Assembly (NCBI GenBank): GCA_000437315.1 | Contig: FR899405.1 | Span: 1 to 28,657, forward strand | DNA length: 28,657 bases | Origin: Mycoplasma sp. CAG:472 | GTDB lineage: Bacteria > Bacillota_I > Bacilli_A > RF39 > UBA660 | Direction of reading: 5' to 3' | Shown here: piece after piece, positions 1 to 6,836 of the stretch | How the letters are laid out: every line of letters begins with the position of its first letter | Position numbering within the stretch: position 1 is the first letter of the stretch | Notes under the pieces: generated by a model | The model's input: the letters and a program-made list of their open reading frames with translations, nothing else | The model's database searches: none | What the model was told of the DNA's origin: nothing | Made by a program: the position numbers and the translations under genes

Positions 1-61
1 ATATTAAACATACTATTAGTTCACTTTCAAATTACTATTTATCTATTTGTTTAATATAAAT

Positions 62-70
62 ATTATAACA
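62..70 (-). promoter_or_regulatory. Extended -10 promoter reading out of the window
   Basis: On the minus strand this reads TGTTATAAT, a consensus -10 with the upstream TG of an extended -10 promoter. It lies just downstream of the coupling-protein gene, so it probably drives a gene beyond the left edge. The same nonamer occurs before the genes starting at 2977, 19793 and 20354. No good -35 is seen. Bases 1-90 hold no other feature. Confidence 0.4.
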
Positions 71-90
71 TAATTTACTAATAATTACAT

Positions 91-1878
91 CTATTCTAAT
101 TCTATTTTATTATCTTCTTGTTCTTCAATTTTTCTTTTTCTAAAATCATCAAGATTAAAACAATCAATCTTATAATCTTTTTGTTTGTTTGGAACATTAG
201 TTTTTTTTATCTTTATTCCATAATCATATATTGAAATAAATTTTGATTTAATAGGGTATTGTCTAGTCGCCATAAATAATCCATCACCTAATTTAAATCT
301 CATTAATTCATCAGGCATTAATAATTCACGTCCCATCAAAGATTTGTCATTTGATATATTATAATTTAATTCATCTAAACGACTGGAAGTTGATACACGA
401 TTACTTGAGATAGTATATTTGCCTAACCTAGAACTTATTTCTTTTGCCGTTTCATTATCTGAAGTTAATAAATAAATCCAGTTAGTACAATTGGATTTGA
501 TTGTACCAGCAGAATCTTTATAGGTTTCCTTTAACTGATCAAAATCTTGTAAAACCAAATAGAAACGAATATTTCTAGAACGTGATACAGTAATTTTATT
601 AGAAATAGAACTTATAGGTGGCATGTTAGCGAACTCATCTAAAATAAAATTAATTCTTATAGGCATTTTACCATCTTTCATACTTTGTGCTGTATTTACT
701 AATGCTTGATAACATTGATCTATGAATAGTGATGCCAGTTCGTGTCTAGACTCTTTTTCGTCAGGAATAATTAAAAATACTGCCGTTTTTTGCTTACCAA
801 TTTCATCTAATTCAAAATCAGTATGACTCGTAAGATTAGCAATACCTGTATCACTAAACATTTTTATAACTGTTGCAAGAACTGAAAAAAGAGTAGCTCT
901 TGTTTCACCTTTTGCAAAGGATCCTGTAGCATAACTCATTTTACTTAAACTTCCAAAAGGTTTTTGTTGAAAATATAGATCTAATGAATTAAATCTATCT
1001 ATATTTTTGTTTCCGTGTTCGACCAATAAATTATATATTGAATATAAATTTACTTGCGATTCATTTGGAGCGTCCTCTATGAGGGCATAACATAGTGCTG
1101 TTAAAACTGCATTTGCTGACTTTTCCCAGTACATATCCTTACTAGATAAATTTTTGCACAATGATTTAGTAAAGTTTTCTATCATATCACCAGCTTCATC
1201 CTTATTATTATTTTGATAGTATTTATATGGTAAATGAAGTGGATTCCAACCATCACTTGCTAATGCATCCCTTAAATTAATTATTTTTATTTGATATCCT
1301 TTTTCTTTTAAAAATTCTGCTGTATATGAATACAATTCTCCTTTAGTATCGTTTATAACCATTGATTCACCTGCACATGCAAGGTTAAATATTAATGGTA
1401 ATATACAACTTATTGTTTTTCCTGAACCAGTTGAACCTATTATTAATGTATGATCAAATTTATCAGAATAATAAAATTTACCATCCATATAAGTCACAGG
1501 AATACCACCTGACTTTAAATTTGAATTAATAGTCCATGTTTTATAATTTTTTTTAATTTCCTTTTTAGTTGACCAACGAGATGAACCATATTCAAATGAA
1601 CCATCCTCTTCAGGCATTTTTCTTAATCTCTTTAATTTTAACTTTAATTCTTTATCATATTTTAATATAAACAACATCATAATTGTCATTAATAAAATTG
1701 AACCAAATAATAAACTGGCATCAGTTATTGATTTAATAAAAGAATAAAAAATATTTAAATTCCATGATAATTGAATATTATTACATATAATATGTGTTAA
1801 GTTATAACAAATGTTAGATGATGACAAAAAGGTTAAGGTAATTAAAAGAAAGTAATTTAAATATTTTTTTAATTTTAC
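91..1878 (-). CDS. VirD4/TraG-family type IV coupling protein
   Basis: This is the ATPase that recruits the relaxase-DNA complex to the conjugation channel at the inner membrane. The N-terminus has two hydrophobic segments (about residues 6-22 and 50-75), followed by the nucleotide-binding domain with Walker A GSTGSGKT (about 148-155) and Walker B FILDEF (about 415). The length of about 595 residues is normal. A TTG at 1902 also opens the frame, but it precedes the GGAGG site (1890-1886), which would then lie inside the gene. Placing the start after that site leaves only near-cognate codons: GTA at 1878 (spacing 7) or ATT at 1881 (spacing 4). Starting at GTA gives a normal MKLKKYL-type membrane anchor. 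It is the last gene of the minus-strand cluster here, right after an unknown gene. The family call is sure; the start is inferred. Confidence 0.93.
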   Translation of the reverse strand, partial: VKLKKYLNYFLLITLTFLSSSNICYNLTHIICNNIQLSWNLNIFYSFIKSITDASLLFGSILLMTIMMLFILKYDKELKLKLKRLRKMPEEDGSFEYGSSRWSTKKEIKKNYKTWTINSNLKSGGIPVTYMDGKFYYSDKFDHTLIIGSTGSGKTISCILPLIFNLACAGESMVINDTKGELYSYTAEFLKEKGYQIKIINLRDALASDGWNPLHLPYKYYQNNNKDEAGDMIENFTKSLCKNLSSKDMYWEKSANAVLTALCYALIEDAPNESQVNLYSIYNLLVEHGNKNIDRFNSLDLYFQQKPFGSLSKMSYATGSFAKGETRATLFSVLATVIKMFSDTGIANLTSHTDFELDEIGKQKTAVFLIIPDEKESRHELASLFIDQCYQALVNTAQSMKDGKMPIRINFILDEFANMPPISSISNKITVSRSRNIRFYLVLQDFDQLKETYKDSAGTIKSNCTNWIYLLTSDNETAKEISSRLGKYTISSNRVSTSSRLDELNYNISNDKSLMGRELLMPDELMRFKLGDGLFMATRQYPIKSKFISIYDYGIKIKKTNVPNKQKDYKIDCFNLDDFRKRKIEEQEDNKIELE

Positions 1879-1903
1879 AATTATCCCTCCATAAAAAAAC
1901 AAG

Positions 1904-2977
1904 TTAAATTTTCTTATTAACTTGCTTACTAATTAATTTATATAATTTTTTTGTATCTCTAGGATCTAATGAAATCATGTATTTATTAGTTGAATTATTA
2001 TTGTACTCAAAGATTATATCTAAAAATTGCATTTTTTGTTCGTTCCAAAAGTTAAATTTTAAAGATGAATCTATGAAACTATATGTTGTGTCATATTTTT
2101 TTGAAACATCTATTTTTTTTAACCTTTCTAAAATTTCTTTAAACTCTTTTTGTGTAAAAACAACTATTTTATCTGCACAAAAATTTCTATTAATTATTCC
2201 AAATTTTACTGAAACTTTTTCCTTATTATTAAGAACATTAAATATTATTTTATCACCATCATGTAAGTTAATATGATGATCATTATCTTTGATATCAAAT
2301 CTATACAACTGATTTTCATAAAAATCAGATATAATCCAATCTATTTGTTGAATATAAAATTCATAATGTTGTTTTTCTATTTCTTCATATGGAACAAAAG
2401 CATTATATATATTACTAAATCTATTATTTATAATTTTAGACATACGTTCTTCAATCATAATGATATCTTTAGAATTATTAAATTTATAAAATTTGATTTC
2501 ATTTAAAAATATATTAATAGAATTATATTTACTAACATATTTTGAATAAAATTTGATATTGTTATAAAAATTAAATAAAAACATTTTCCTAAAAGCATCA
2601 TGATATTTCATATAATTTTCATTTTCATGATAATCATCCATATCAAATAATACCTCATTATATTTATTTTTAAGAGTTAATTCTATTATTAGAGTTAACT
2701 CATTGTGTTGTATAAAATAATTATCTTTTACATAACTAATATATTTGTCTAAGTTTTCTAAAAACTTTTCCTCACTGGAAATAGTATCTTTTCCATATAA
2801 TAAATCACTTTTTAATTTAATAGTTTGCTTTGGAATTTTATTAATTAGTTTTTGAAGTATTTCACAATTTAATAACTTATAAATTTCTCCTATACAAGAA
2901 TATGCACAACTACTTAAACAAATTTCTTTTAATCTCTTAGTTTGTTCATCATCAACTGAGATATAATTATTTCTCAT
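1904..2977 (-). CDS. Hypothetical protein, conjugative-element accessory
   Basis: I do not recognise this 357-residue protein. It is soluble-looking, with no signal peptide or clear membrane segment, and is rich in Lys, Asn, Ile and aromatic residues. Two Cys residues near the N-terminus (SSCAYSC) stand out. The start is well supported: ATG follows GGAGGG at spacing 6. It is the first gene after the extended -10 promoter at 3031 and runs into the coupling-protein gene with no gap, so the two are probably co-transcribed and it may have a role in transfer or its control. That role is inference from position only. Confidence 0.75.
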   Translation of the reverse strand: MRNNYISVDDEQTKRLKEICLSSCAYSCIGEIYKLLNCEILQKLINKIPKQTIKLKSDLLYGKDTISSEEKFLENLDKYISYVKDNYFIQHNELTLIIELTLKNKYNEVLFDMDDYHENENYMKYHDAFRKMFLFNFYNNIKFYSKYVSKYNSINIFLNEIKFYKFNNSKDIIMIEERMSKIINNRFSNIYNAFVPYEEIEKQHYEFYIQQIDWIISDFYENQLYRFDIKDNDHHINLHDGDKIIFNVLNNKEKVSVKFGIINRNFCADKIVVFTQKEFKEILERLKKIDVSKKYDTTYSFIDSSLKFNFWNEQKMQFLDIIFEYNNNSTNKYMISLDPRDTKKLYKLISKQVNKKI

Positions 2978-3030
2978 TTCATCCCTCCATCTTTGTTTAA
3001 GATTTACTGCTTTTTTTACTGCTAAATATT

Positions 3031-3039
3031 ATTATAACA
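3031..3039 (-). promoter_or_regulatory. Extended -10 promoter for the 2977 gene and coupling protein
   Basis: The minus strand reads TGTTATAAT, preceded by TG (GTGTTATAAT at 3040-3031). A TTTACA sequence lies upstream at 3064-3059, but its 22-base spacing is too long for a normal -35. It lies in the divergent intergenic region with the plus-strand XRE gene, so the XRE protein may control both directions. Confidence 0.5.
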
Positions 3040-3112
3040 CAATTTGCTCGTATTTGTTTGTAAATTCTGAATAATTAAAGATTTAATGGGAAAATTAAAT
3101 TGGTGGTTAATT

Positions 3113-3553
3113 ATGAATGAAAAAAGATTATTTGATTTAAGAGAATATAAAGATTTGTCACAAATAAAACTTGCTGACTATTTAGGAATAACTCAACAAA
3201 CTTATTCATTATGGGAAAAGGGTATAAAAATAATACCATTAAAACATTTAAATAGCTTAAGCAATTTTTATGAAATCTCAATGGATTATATTGCTGGTCT
3301 TACAGATGAAAAGAATAACTCAGGTATCATAAAATTAACAGAACTAAATAAAAATGAAATTGGCTCAAGAATTAAAAAGATAAGAGAAGATAATAATCTT
3401 ACACTTCGTGATTTAGCAAAAGAATTAAATACAACATCATCAACTATATCAGCATACGAAACAGGTAAGACATTAATACTAACTGCCTTTGCATATCAGA
3501 TATGTATTAAATATAATGTATCACTAGATTGGTTATGTGGGAAAAGAAAATAA
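3113..3553 (+). CDS. Tandem XRE-family HTH transcriptional regulator
   Basis: This 146-residue protein has two Cro/C1-type helix-turn-helix domains in tandem. The first runs over about residues 5-60 (LADYLGITQQTYSLWEKG), the second over about 83-140 (LAKELNTTSSTISAYETG), joined by a short linker. Each HTH half ends with the usual D-(Y/W)-(I/L)-x-G pattern (MDYIAGL, LDWLCGK). I chose ATG 3113 because TGGTGG lies 6 bases upstream; an in-frame ATG at 3086 has a weaker site. It is the only plus-strand gene in the conjugative part, divergent from the 2977 operon, which is typical of a regulator of transfer genes. It has its own terminator. Binding to two adjacent half sites is an inference from the duplicated domain. 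Confidence 0.9.
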   Translation: MNEKRLFDLREYKDLSQIKLADYLGITQQTYSLWEKGIKIIPLKHLNSLSNFYEISMDYIAGLTDEKNNSGIIKLTELNKNEIGSRIKKIREDNNLTLRDLAKELNTTSSTISAYETGKTLILTAFAYQICIKYNVSLDWLCGKRK

Positions 3554-3577
3554 TATGGCAAAACATATTATTTTTTT
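3549..3577 (+). terminator. Rho-independent terminator of the XRE regulator
   Basis: AATAATATG and CATATTATT form a perfect 9-bp stem around GCAAAA, followed by at least six T on the plus strand. It overlaps the XRE stop codon and separates it from the convergent relaxase gene. Confidence 0.8.
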
Positions 3578-5012
3578 AATATTCAGACAAATCATATTCT
3601 AACTCATTTATAATTTGTTTTTCTTCTTGTTCTAATTCATATTCTAAATAATTCATAGCTTGATTAATAAATTTTTTATAATTTAATTCCTGATAAAACA
3701 TTTTATTTTTATATTTAGAGTACCTGTCATAATCATAATTTAATTTTTTTAAAATGTTATAATACTCGGTAGAACTCATATCTTTACTAAAATTATCCAT
3801 ACTACTTAATAATGCATCAATATTAATATCATATTTAGAATTTAAAACCCAGTTTTTGAAAACATATTTTTTTTCTAAATGATTAAGACCTGCGAAATTG
3901 CATATACGATTTAAATCTTGTGCTATCTTATCAATGTTTTCCTGTTTTTTATATGGAGAACTTTTAAATTTAAGATCTTTTATGTGTTTCTTTAAAAATT
4001 CTTTCTCTCTTTCCATAGTTTCCATAGATTGATATATTTTATAATTAGATAATATTTCATTTCCAATTTTTGAATACAATTTATTAAGTTGATTATTGTA
4101 GTAATATTTATTTTTATTAGATAATGATGTTCCATAAATTGAATTTAATTCCTTTTGATGTTCCTCCAATAGCTTTATATATTTAGCATATTGATATTTT
4201 GTAGAATCATGCAACAATATGTATTGAATTATATTATTAAGTTGATCCTTATACGGAACTATATTTTTTGAATTATATTGTAATCTTCCTTTGGGTGGAA
4301 GTACATTATATAAATCAAGCAACATTTTATTCAAATCTCTTCGATATTTGTCTCCAAATAATTTTTGATTTTTAATTTTAGTAAGCTCTGATAGAGAAAT
4401 ATTTCCCGTTATAGATCTAAATTCTTCATCTCGTAATTTATAAAATTTTTCATTATCAATTAAATAATTAGCAATATTACTTTTCAATTTATAAATAACA
4501 TCATATGGAACTTTAGGATTAGAAATAGTTTTATGATGTTCAAAAAAATTTATGTGTAAATGAGGATTGTCAGTATTACGATGTAAACTGCAATACCATG
4601 TTACATTATTCATTTTAAATCCCATACCAGTTAATAATTGTGGCATTATATTCTTAGTAAGGTTATAATAATCTACCTTAGTAATAAGTCCTTTGTTAAT
4701 TGCAAAATCTGGTGGAAAAGAAATTACAAGACTCCAAAGAATTCCTTTAGAGTCCATTTTTTTTATATCAGATAAATCTTTTCTTGCATCTATATCACCA
4801 TTGGTAGACCACGAAAATGACTCCTTATCTTCATAAAGATATGAATCATTACTTGCAAACTGCATATAGTCTTTTAAAATATTATATTCATCAATTGATG
4901 TAGCATCTGCCTTTTTCTTATCACTAATATAGCTTATTGTCTTGTTAACACTTTCTCTTAAATTATTACATTTTTGGTACTTAACACGAACCACAATATT
5001 TGAACTACTCAT
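3576..5012 (-). CDS. HUH-type conjugative relaxase (MobP/MobL-like)
   Basis: This nicks one strand at oriT, stays covalently bound to the 5' end and leads it through the channel. The metal-binding HUH-like cluster is visible at His144, His151 and His153 in HRNTDNPHLH, the pattern of relaxases of Gram-positive elements. A conserved SLVISFPP-type strand lies just before it and the Tyr-rich N-terminus may supply the nucleophile, but I cannot assign which Tyr. The C-terminal half is helical, charged and poorly conserved. The length of 478 residues suits a compact relaxase without a helicase domain. Its start overlaps the MobC-like gene by 8 bases, suggesting translational coupling, and the oriT-like region lies about 0.6 kb upstream. 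The MOB class is uncertain. Confidence 0.9.
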   Translation of the reverse strand: MSSSNIVVRVKYQKCNNLRESVNKTISYISDKKKADATSIDEYNILKDYMQFASNDSYLYEDKESFSWSTNGDIDARKDLSDIKKMDSKGILWSLVISFPPDFAINKGLITKVDYYNLTKNIMPQLLTGMGFKMNNVTWYCSLHRNTDNPHLHINFFEHHKTISNPKVPYDVIYKLKSNIANYLIDNEKFYKLRDEEFRSITGNISLSELTKIKNQKLFGDKYRRDLNKMLLDLYNVLPPKGRLQYNSKNIVPYKDQLNNIIQYILLHDSTKYQYAKYIKLLEEHQKELNSIYGTSLSNKNKYYYNNQLNKLYSKIGNEILSNYKIYQSMETMEREKEFLKKHIKDLKFKSSPYKKQENIDKIAQDLNRICNFAGLNHLEKKYVFKNWVLNSKYDINIDALLSSMDNFSKDMSSTEYYNILKKLNYDYDRYSKYKNKMFYQELNYKKFINQAMNYLEYELEQEEKQIINELEYDLSEY

Positions 5013-5427
5013 TATCTAACTCATGTTTCTTACTTGACATTTTCCTTATATCTTTAAGTACCTCACGATGTGCAACTTCAGTTACAGGATGATCTATTAT
5101 TGATAAACTTAATTCATCTTCAGTTTGTGGAATTTTTAGTTGATTCATAAATATATCAGTTTGTTTAATAGACCATCTGCTATTAAACTCTATACGATTT
5201 ATTACTACCATTAATTGCTTAAAAAATGCATCAAAACTTTTTTTAAAGGCAATATCAAATAGTTGCATAAATTGTTCTTGACTATCATTTAGTTTATCAA
5301 TTTCCATTTTTTCTTTAATGGTACTATAAATAAATCTAGATATATTCATTTTATGCTTATCAGCAAGTAATTCAATTTCTTTTTTATCTTCAGGTGTGAC
5401 TCTAATTGTAATTCTATCTTCTTTCAT
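5005..5427 (-). CDS. MobC-like ribbon-helix-helix relaxosome accessory protein
   Basis: This 140-residue protein starts with a ribbon-helix-helix pattern: a strand (RITIRVTPEDKKEI) followed by two helices (about residues 18-45). Such proteins bind repeats at oriT and help the relaxase nick. The rest is helical, with several hydrophobic heptads. It lies between the small 57-residue gene, whose TAA shares one base with this ATG (TAATG), and the relaxase, which it overlaps. The tight coupling supports co-production of a relaxosome. The assignment to MobC rests on fold and context; no conserved MobC motif is claimed. Confidence 0.78.
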   Translation of the reverse strand: MKEDRITIRVTPEDKKEIELLADKHKMNISRFIYSTIKEKMEIDKLNDSQEQFMQLFDIAFKKSFDAFFKQLMVVINRIEFNSRWSIKQTDIFMNQLKIPQTEDELSLSIIDHPVTEVAHREVLKDIRKMSSKKHELDNE

Positions 5428-5600
5428 TATTTAGTATCCTTACTTATTAATAAATTTAAATTCTTTAAAACATACTCTTTAACCAATTTTTCTAATAATT
5501 CTTGTTGAGTTATTTTTTCTTTTTCAAGAATATTTTTAAATGCATTGTTTAGATTATCATCTATTCTAAACTTAATAAAAGTACATCCATTGTTATTAAT
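5427..5600 (-). CDS. Small RHH-like protein starting at an ATT codon
   Basis: An open frame of 57 codons is not called by ATG/GTG/TTG rules. It follows a near-perfect Shine-Dalgarno, GGAGGTGAT (5612-5604), and the codon at spacing 7 is ATT (5600). A second ATT lies at 5603. The protein begins about NNNGCTFIKFRIDDNLNN, resembling the strand and first helix of a ribbon-helix-helix DNA-binding protein, then a charged helix ending in LLISKDTK. Its stop overlaps the start of the MobC-like gene by one base, as expected for a real coupled gene. It is the first gene after the oriT-like region, so a role as oriT-binding or autoregulatory protein is plausible. Existence is well supported; function is inferred. 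Confidence 0.62.
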   Translation of the reverse strand: MNNNGCTFIKFRIDDNLNNAFKNILEKEKITQQELLEKLVKEYVLKNLNLLISKDTK

Positions 5601-5612
5601 AATATCACCTCC

Positions 5613-5911
5613 ATAGTTTTATTGTGGACACAAATTAGAGTCATTAATTTTAATAAAATATTTGAAAATAGGACACAACTTTAATCCTTTTGTTTATCAG
5701 GATAAGTGTGGCTGACAAACAACTACCCAGTGGGTAGTTTAGCCCTAATTTAAAGGATTTCCAAAGTTTCGCTTTGTCATACATATTCTTAAATGTCATA
5801 CTTTTGTCTAACACTATTCTTTACCGAATCTTTAAAAATAGGGTTAACTGTCTAACAGATGTTATAACAAATATAGTATCTATAATGGAGATTAAAGAAC
5901 CTTTTCTTTAA
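5613..5911. other. Putative origin of transfer (oriT) region
   Basis: About 340 bases without a gene lie immediately upstream of the relaxosome genes. They hold: a perfect inverted repeat AACTACCC-AGT-GGGTAGTT (5721-5739); a small palindrome TTATC-AG-GATAA (5694-5705) followed by GTGTGGCTG, which loosely resembles the AAGTGYG nick regions of several oriT families; outer arms AATCCTTT (5683-5690) and AAAGGATT (5752-5759); CAAAG/CTTTG arms (5762-5776); and TTAAAGAA/TTCTTTAA arms (5892-5911). Direct repeats are listed separately. This architecture is typical of an oriT. The nick site itself cannot be placed from sequence alone. Confidence 0.6.
5626..5856. repeat. Iteron-like direct repeats in the oriT region
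   Basis: GGACACAA occurs at 5626-5633 and 5671-5678. TGTCATAC occurs at 5775-5782 and 5794-5801, and TGTCTAAC at 5805-5812 and 5849-5856, giving a TGTCWWAC family of four in the same orientation. They are candidate binding sites for the ribbon-helix-helix relaxosome proteins encoded next door. Confidence 0.55.
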
Positions 5912-5956
5912 AATATTTGAAGCATAAATACTAGATCAAGGAACCTTTACCATTAT

Positions 5957-6247
5957 CTATATTTCTATATTAAACTTAATATTAGTATTTATTATTTCAT
6001 AATTATATTTATTTATAAGTATTTGATTTACTTCGATTATAACTGGATCTATAAGTTCTTCTTCCTTAACAATTTGTTTAACTTTATCAATTATTTCATC
6101 AATTGTAAAAGAACCTTTACCAGTTTTATGAAGTACACTTGCAACCTGAAGTGCATAGGTTTCTATTAAATTATCTTCCGAATGATTGACTTGGTTGCTG
6201 TCCTTGTATTGGTTGTAAGCTTGGGTATTTTGATTTATTGTTTTTAT
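5957..6247 (-). CDS. Hypothetical 96-98 residue protein overlapping the M23 gene
   Basis: I do not recognise this protein. It has a polar, Asn/Gln-rich N-terminus (about 25 residues) and then an amphipathic helical part with LIETYALQVASVLHKTGKG and a beta-prone C-terminus (INTNIKFNIEI). There is no membrane segment. An ATG at 6253 sits only one base from the AGGAGG site, too close for normal initiation; ATA at 6247 is at spacing 7 and in frame, so I prefer it. The first 77 bases overlap the end of the upstream M23 gene in another frame. It is the last gene before the oriT region, so it may act in the relaxosome or channel. That is position-based inference. Confidence 0.65.
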   Translation of the reverse strand: MKTINQNTQAYNQYKDSNQVNHSEDNLIETYALQVASVLHKTGKGSFTIDEIIDKVKQIVKEEELIDPVIIEVNQILINKYNYEIINTNIKFNIEI

Positions 6248-6836
6248 ATTCATTCCTCCTTATTAAATCACTATCAATAATACTTTTAGGATCTTTAAGA
6301 TCCGATTTATTATAAGAGCAGTTGGGACTCATAAGCATAAAGTGTACATGAATACCTGTCGAACGACCTGTTGAACCAATTATTCCAATTTTTTCTCCTG
6401 ACTTAACAATTTGTCCTTCAGATACAACTATTGAATTATCCAACATATGACCATAAGCAGTATAGTAAGTTTCTCCGTTAACATCATGTTGTATTTTTAC
6501 ATAGTTTCCTAAACCATTAGGTTCATATCCTGTTTTATATATTTTTCCACCTGCTGATGCCACAATTTCAGTACCCTCGGGAGCTGATAAGTCAATACCA
6601 CTATGAAATATTTCTTCATTTGTAAATGGATCATTTCGAGTTCCAAAAAGGGAAGTAATGGAGTAAGTGACATCTATTTTAAATGGAGCATTAAACTCTG
6701 ATAGATTACCAACTGCAACTGCTGATGGGTCACCATTAGAACCATCTGCAATCATAATTACTAATGCAATAATAAAAATTATAATAATTACAGGTGCCGA
6801 AATTATGAATGCATATATCTTTTTAATATCATCCAT
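6171..6836 (-). CDS. Membrane-anchored M23 (LytM-type) peptidoglycan endopeptidase
   Basis: This is likely the wall-opening hydrolase of the conjugation machine. An N-terminal transmembrane anchor (about residues 8-30) is followed by a complete M23 domain: zinc ligands His78 and Asp82 in HSGID, the YGH motif with His130, and HVHF with His163/His165. All four catalytic/zinc positions are present, so it should be active. The C-terminal 35 residues are polar and Gln/Pro rich and overlap the next gene. At 221 residues it carries no transglycosylase domain, unlike two-domain enzymes of Tn916-type elements. Its ATG overlaps the VirB4 stop (TAATG), so the two are translationally coupled, matching the usual order ATPase then hydrolase. 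Confidence 0.93.
   Translation of the reverse strand: MDDIKKIYAFIISAPVIIIIFIIALVIMIADGSNGDPSAVAVGNLSEFNAPFKIDVTYSITSLFGTRNDPFTNEEIFHSGIDLSAPEGTEIVASAGGKIYKTGYEPNGLGNYVKIQHDVNGETYYTAYGHMLDNSIVVSEGQIVKSGEKIGIIGSTGRSTGIHVHFMLMSPNCSYNKSDLKDPKSIIDSDLIRRNEYKNNKSKYPSLQPIQGQQPSQSFGR

Noticed and set aside
1977..2506. Two plus-strand open frames opposite the 357-residue gene
   Set aside because: They are hydrophobic, low-complexity antisense frames with no ribosome site and lie fully within a well-started minus-strand gene.
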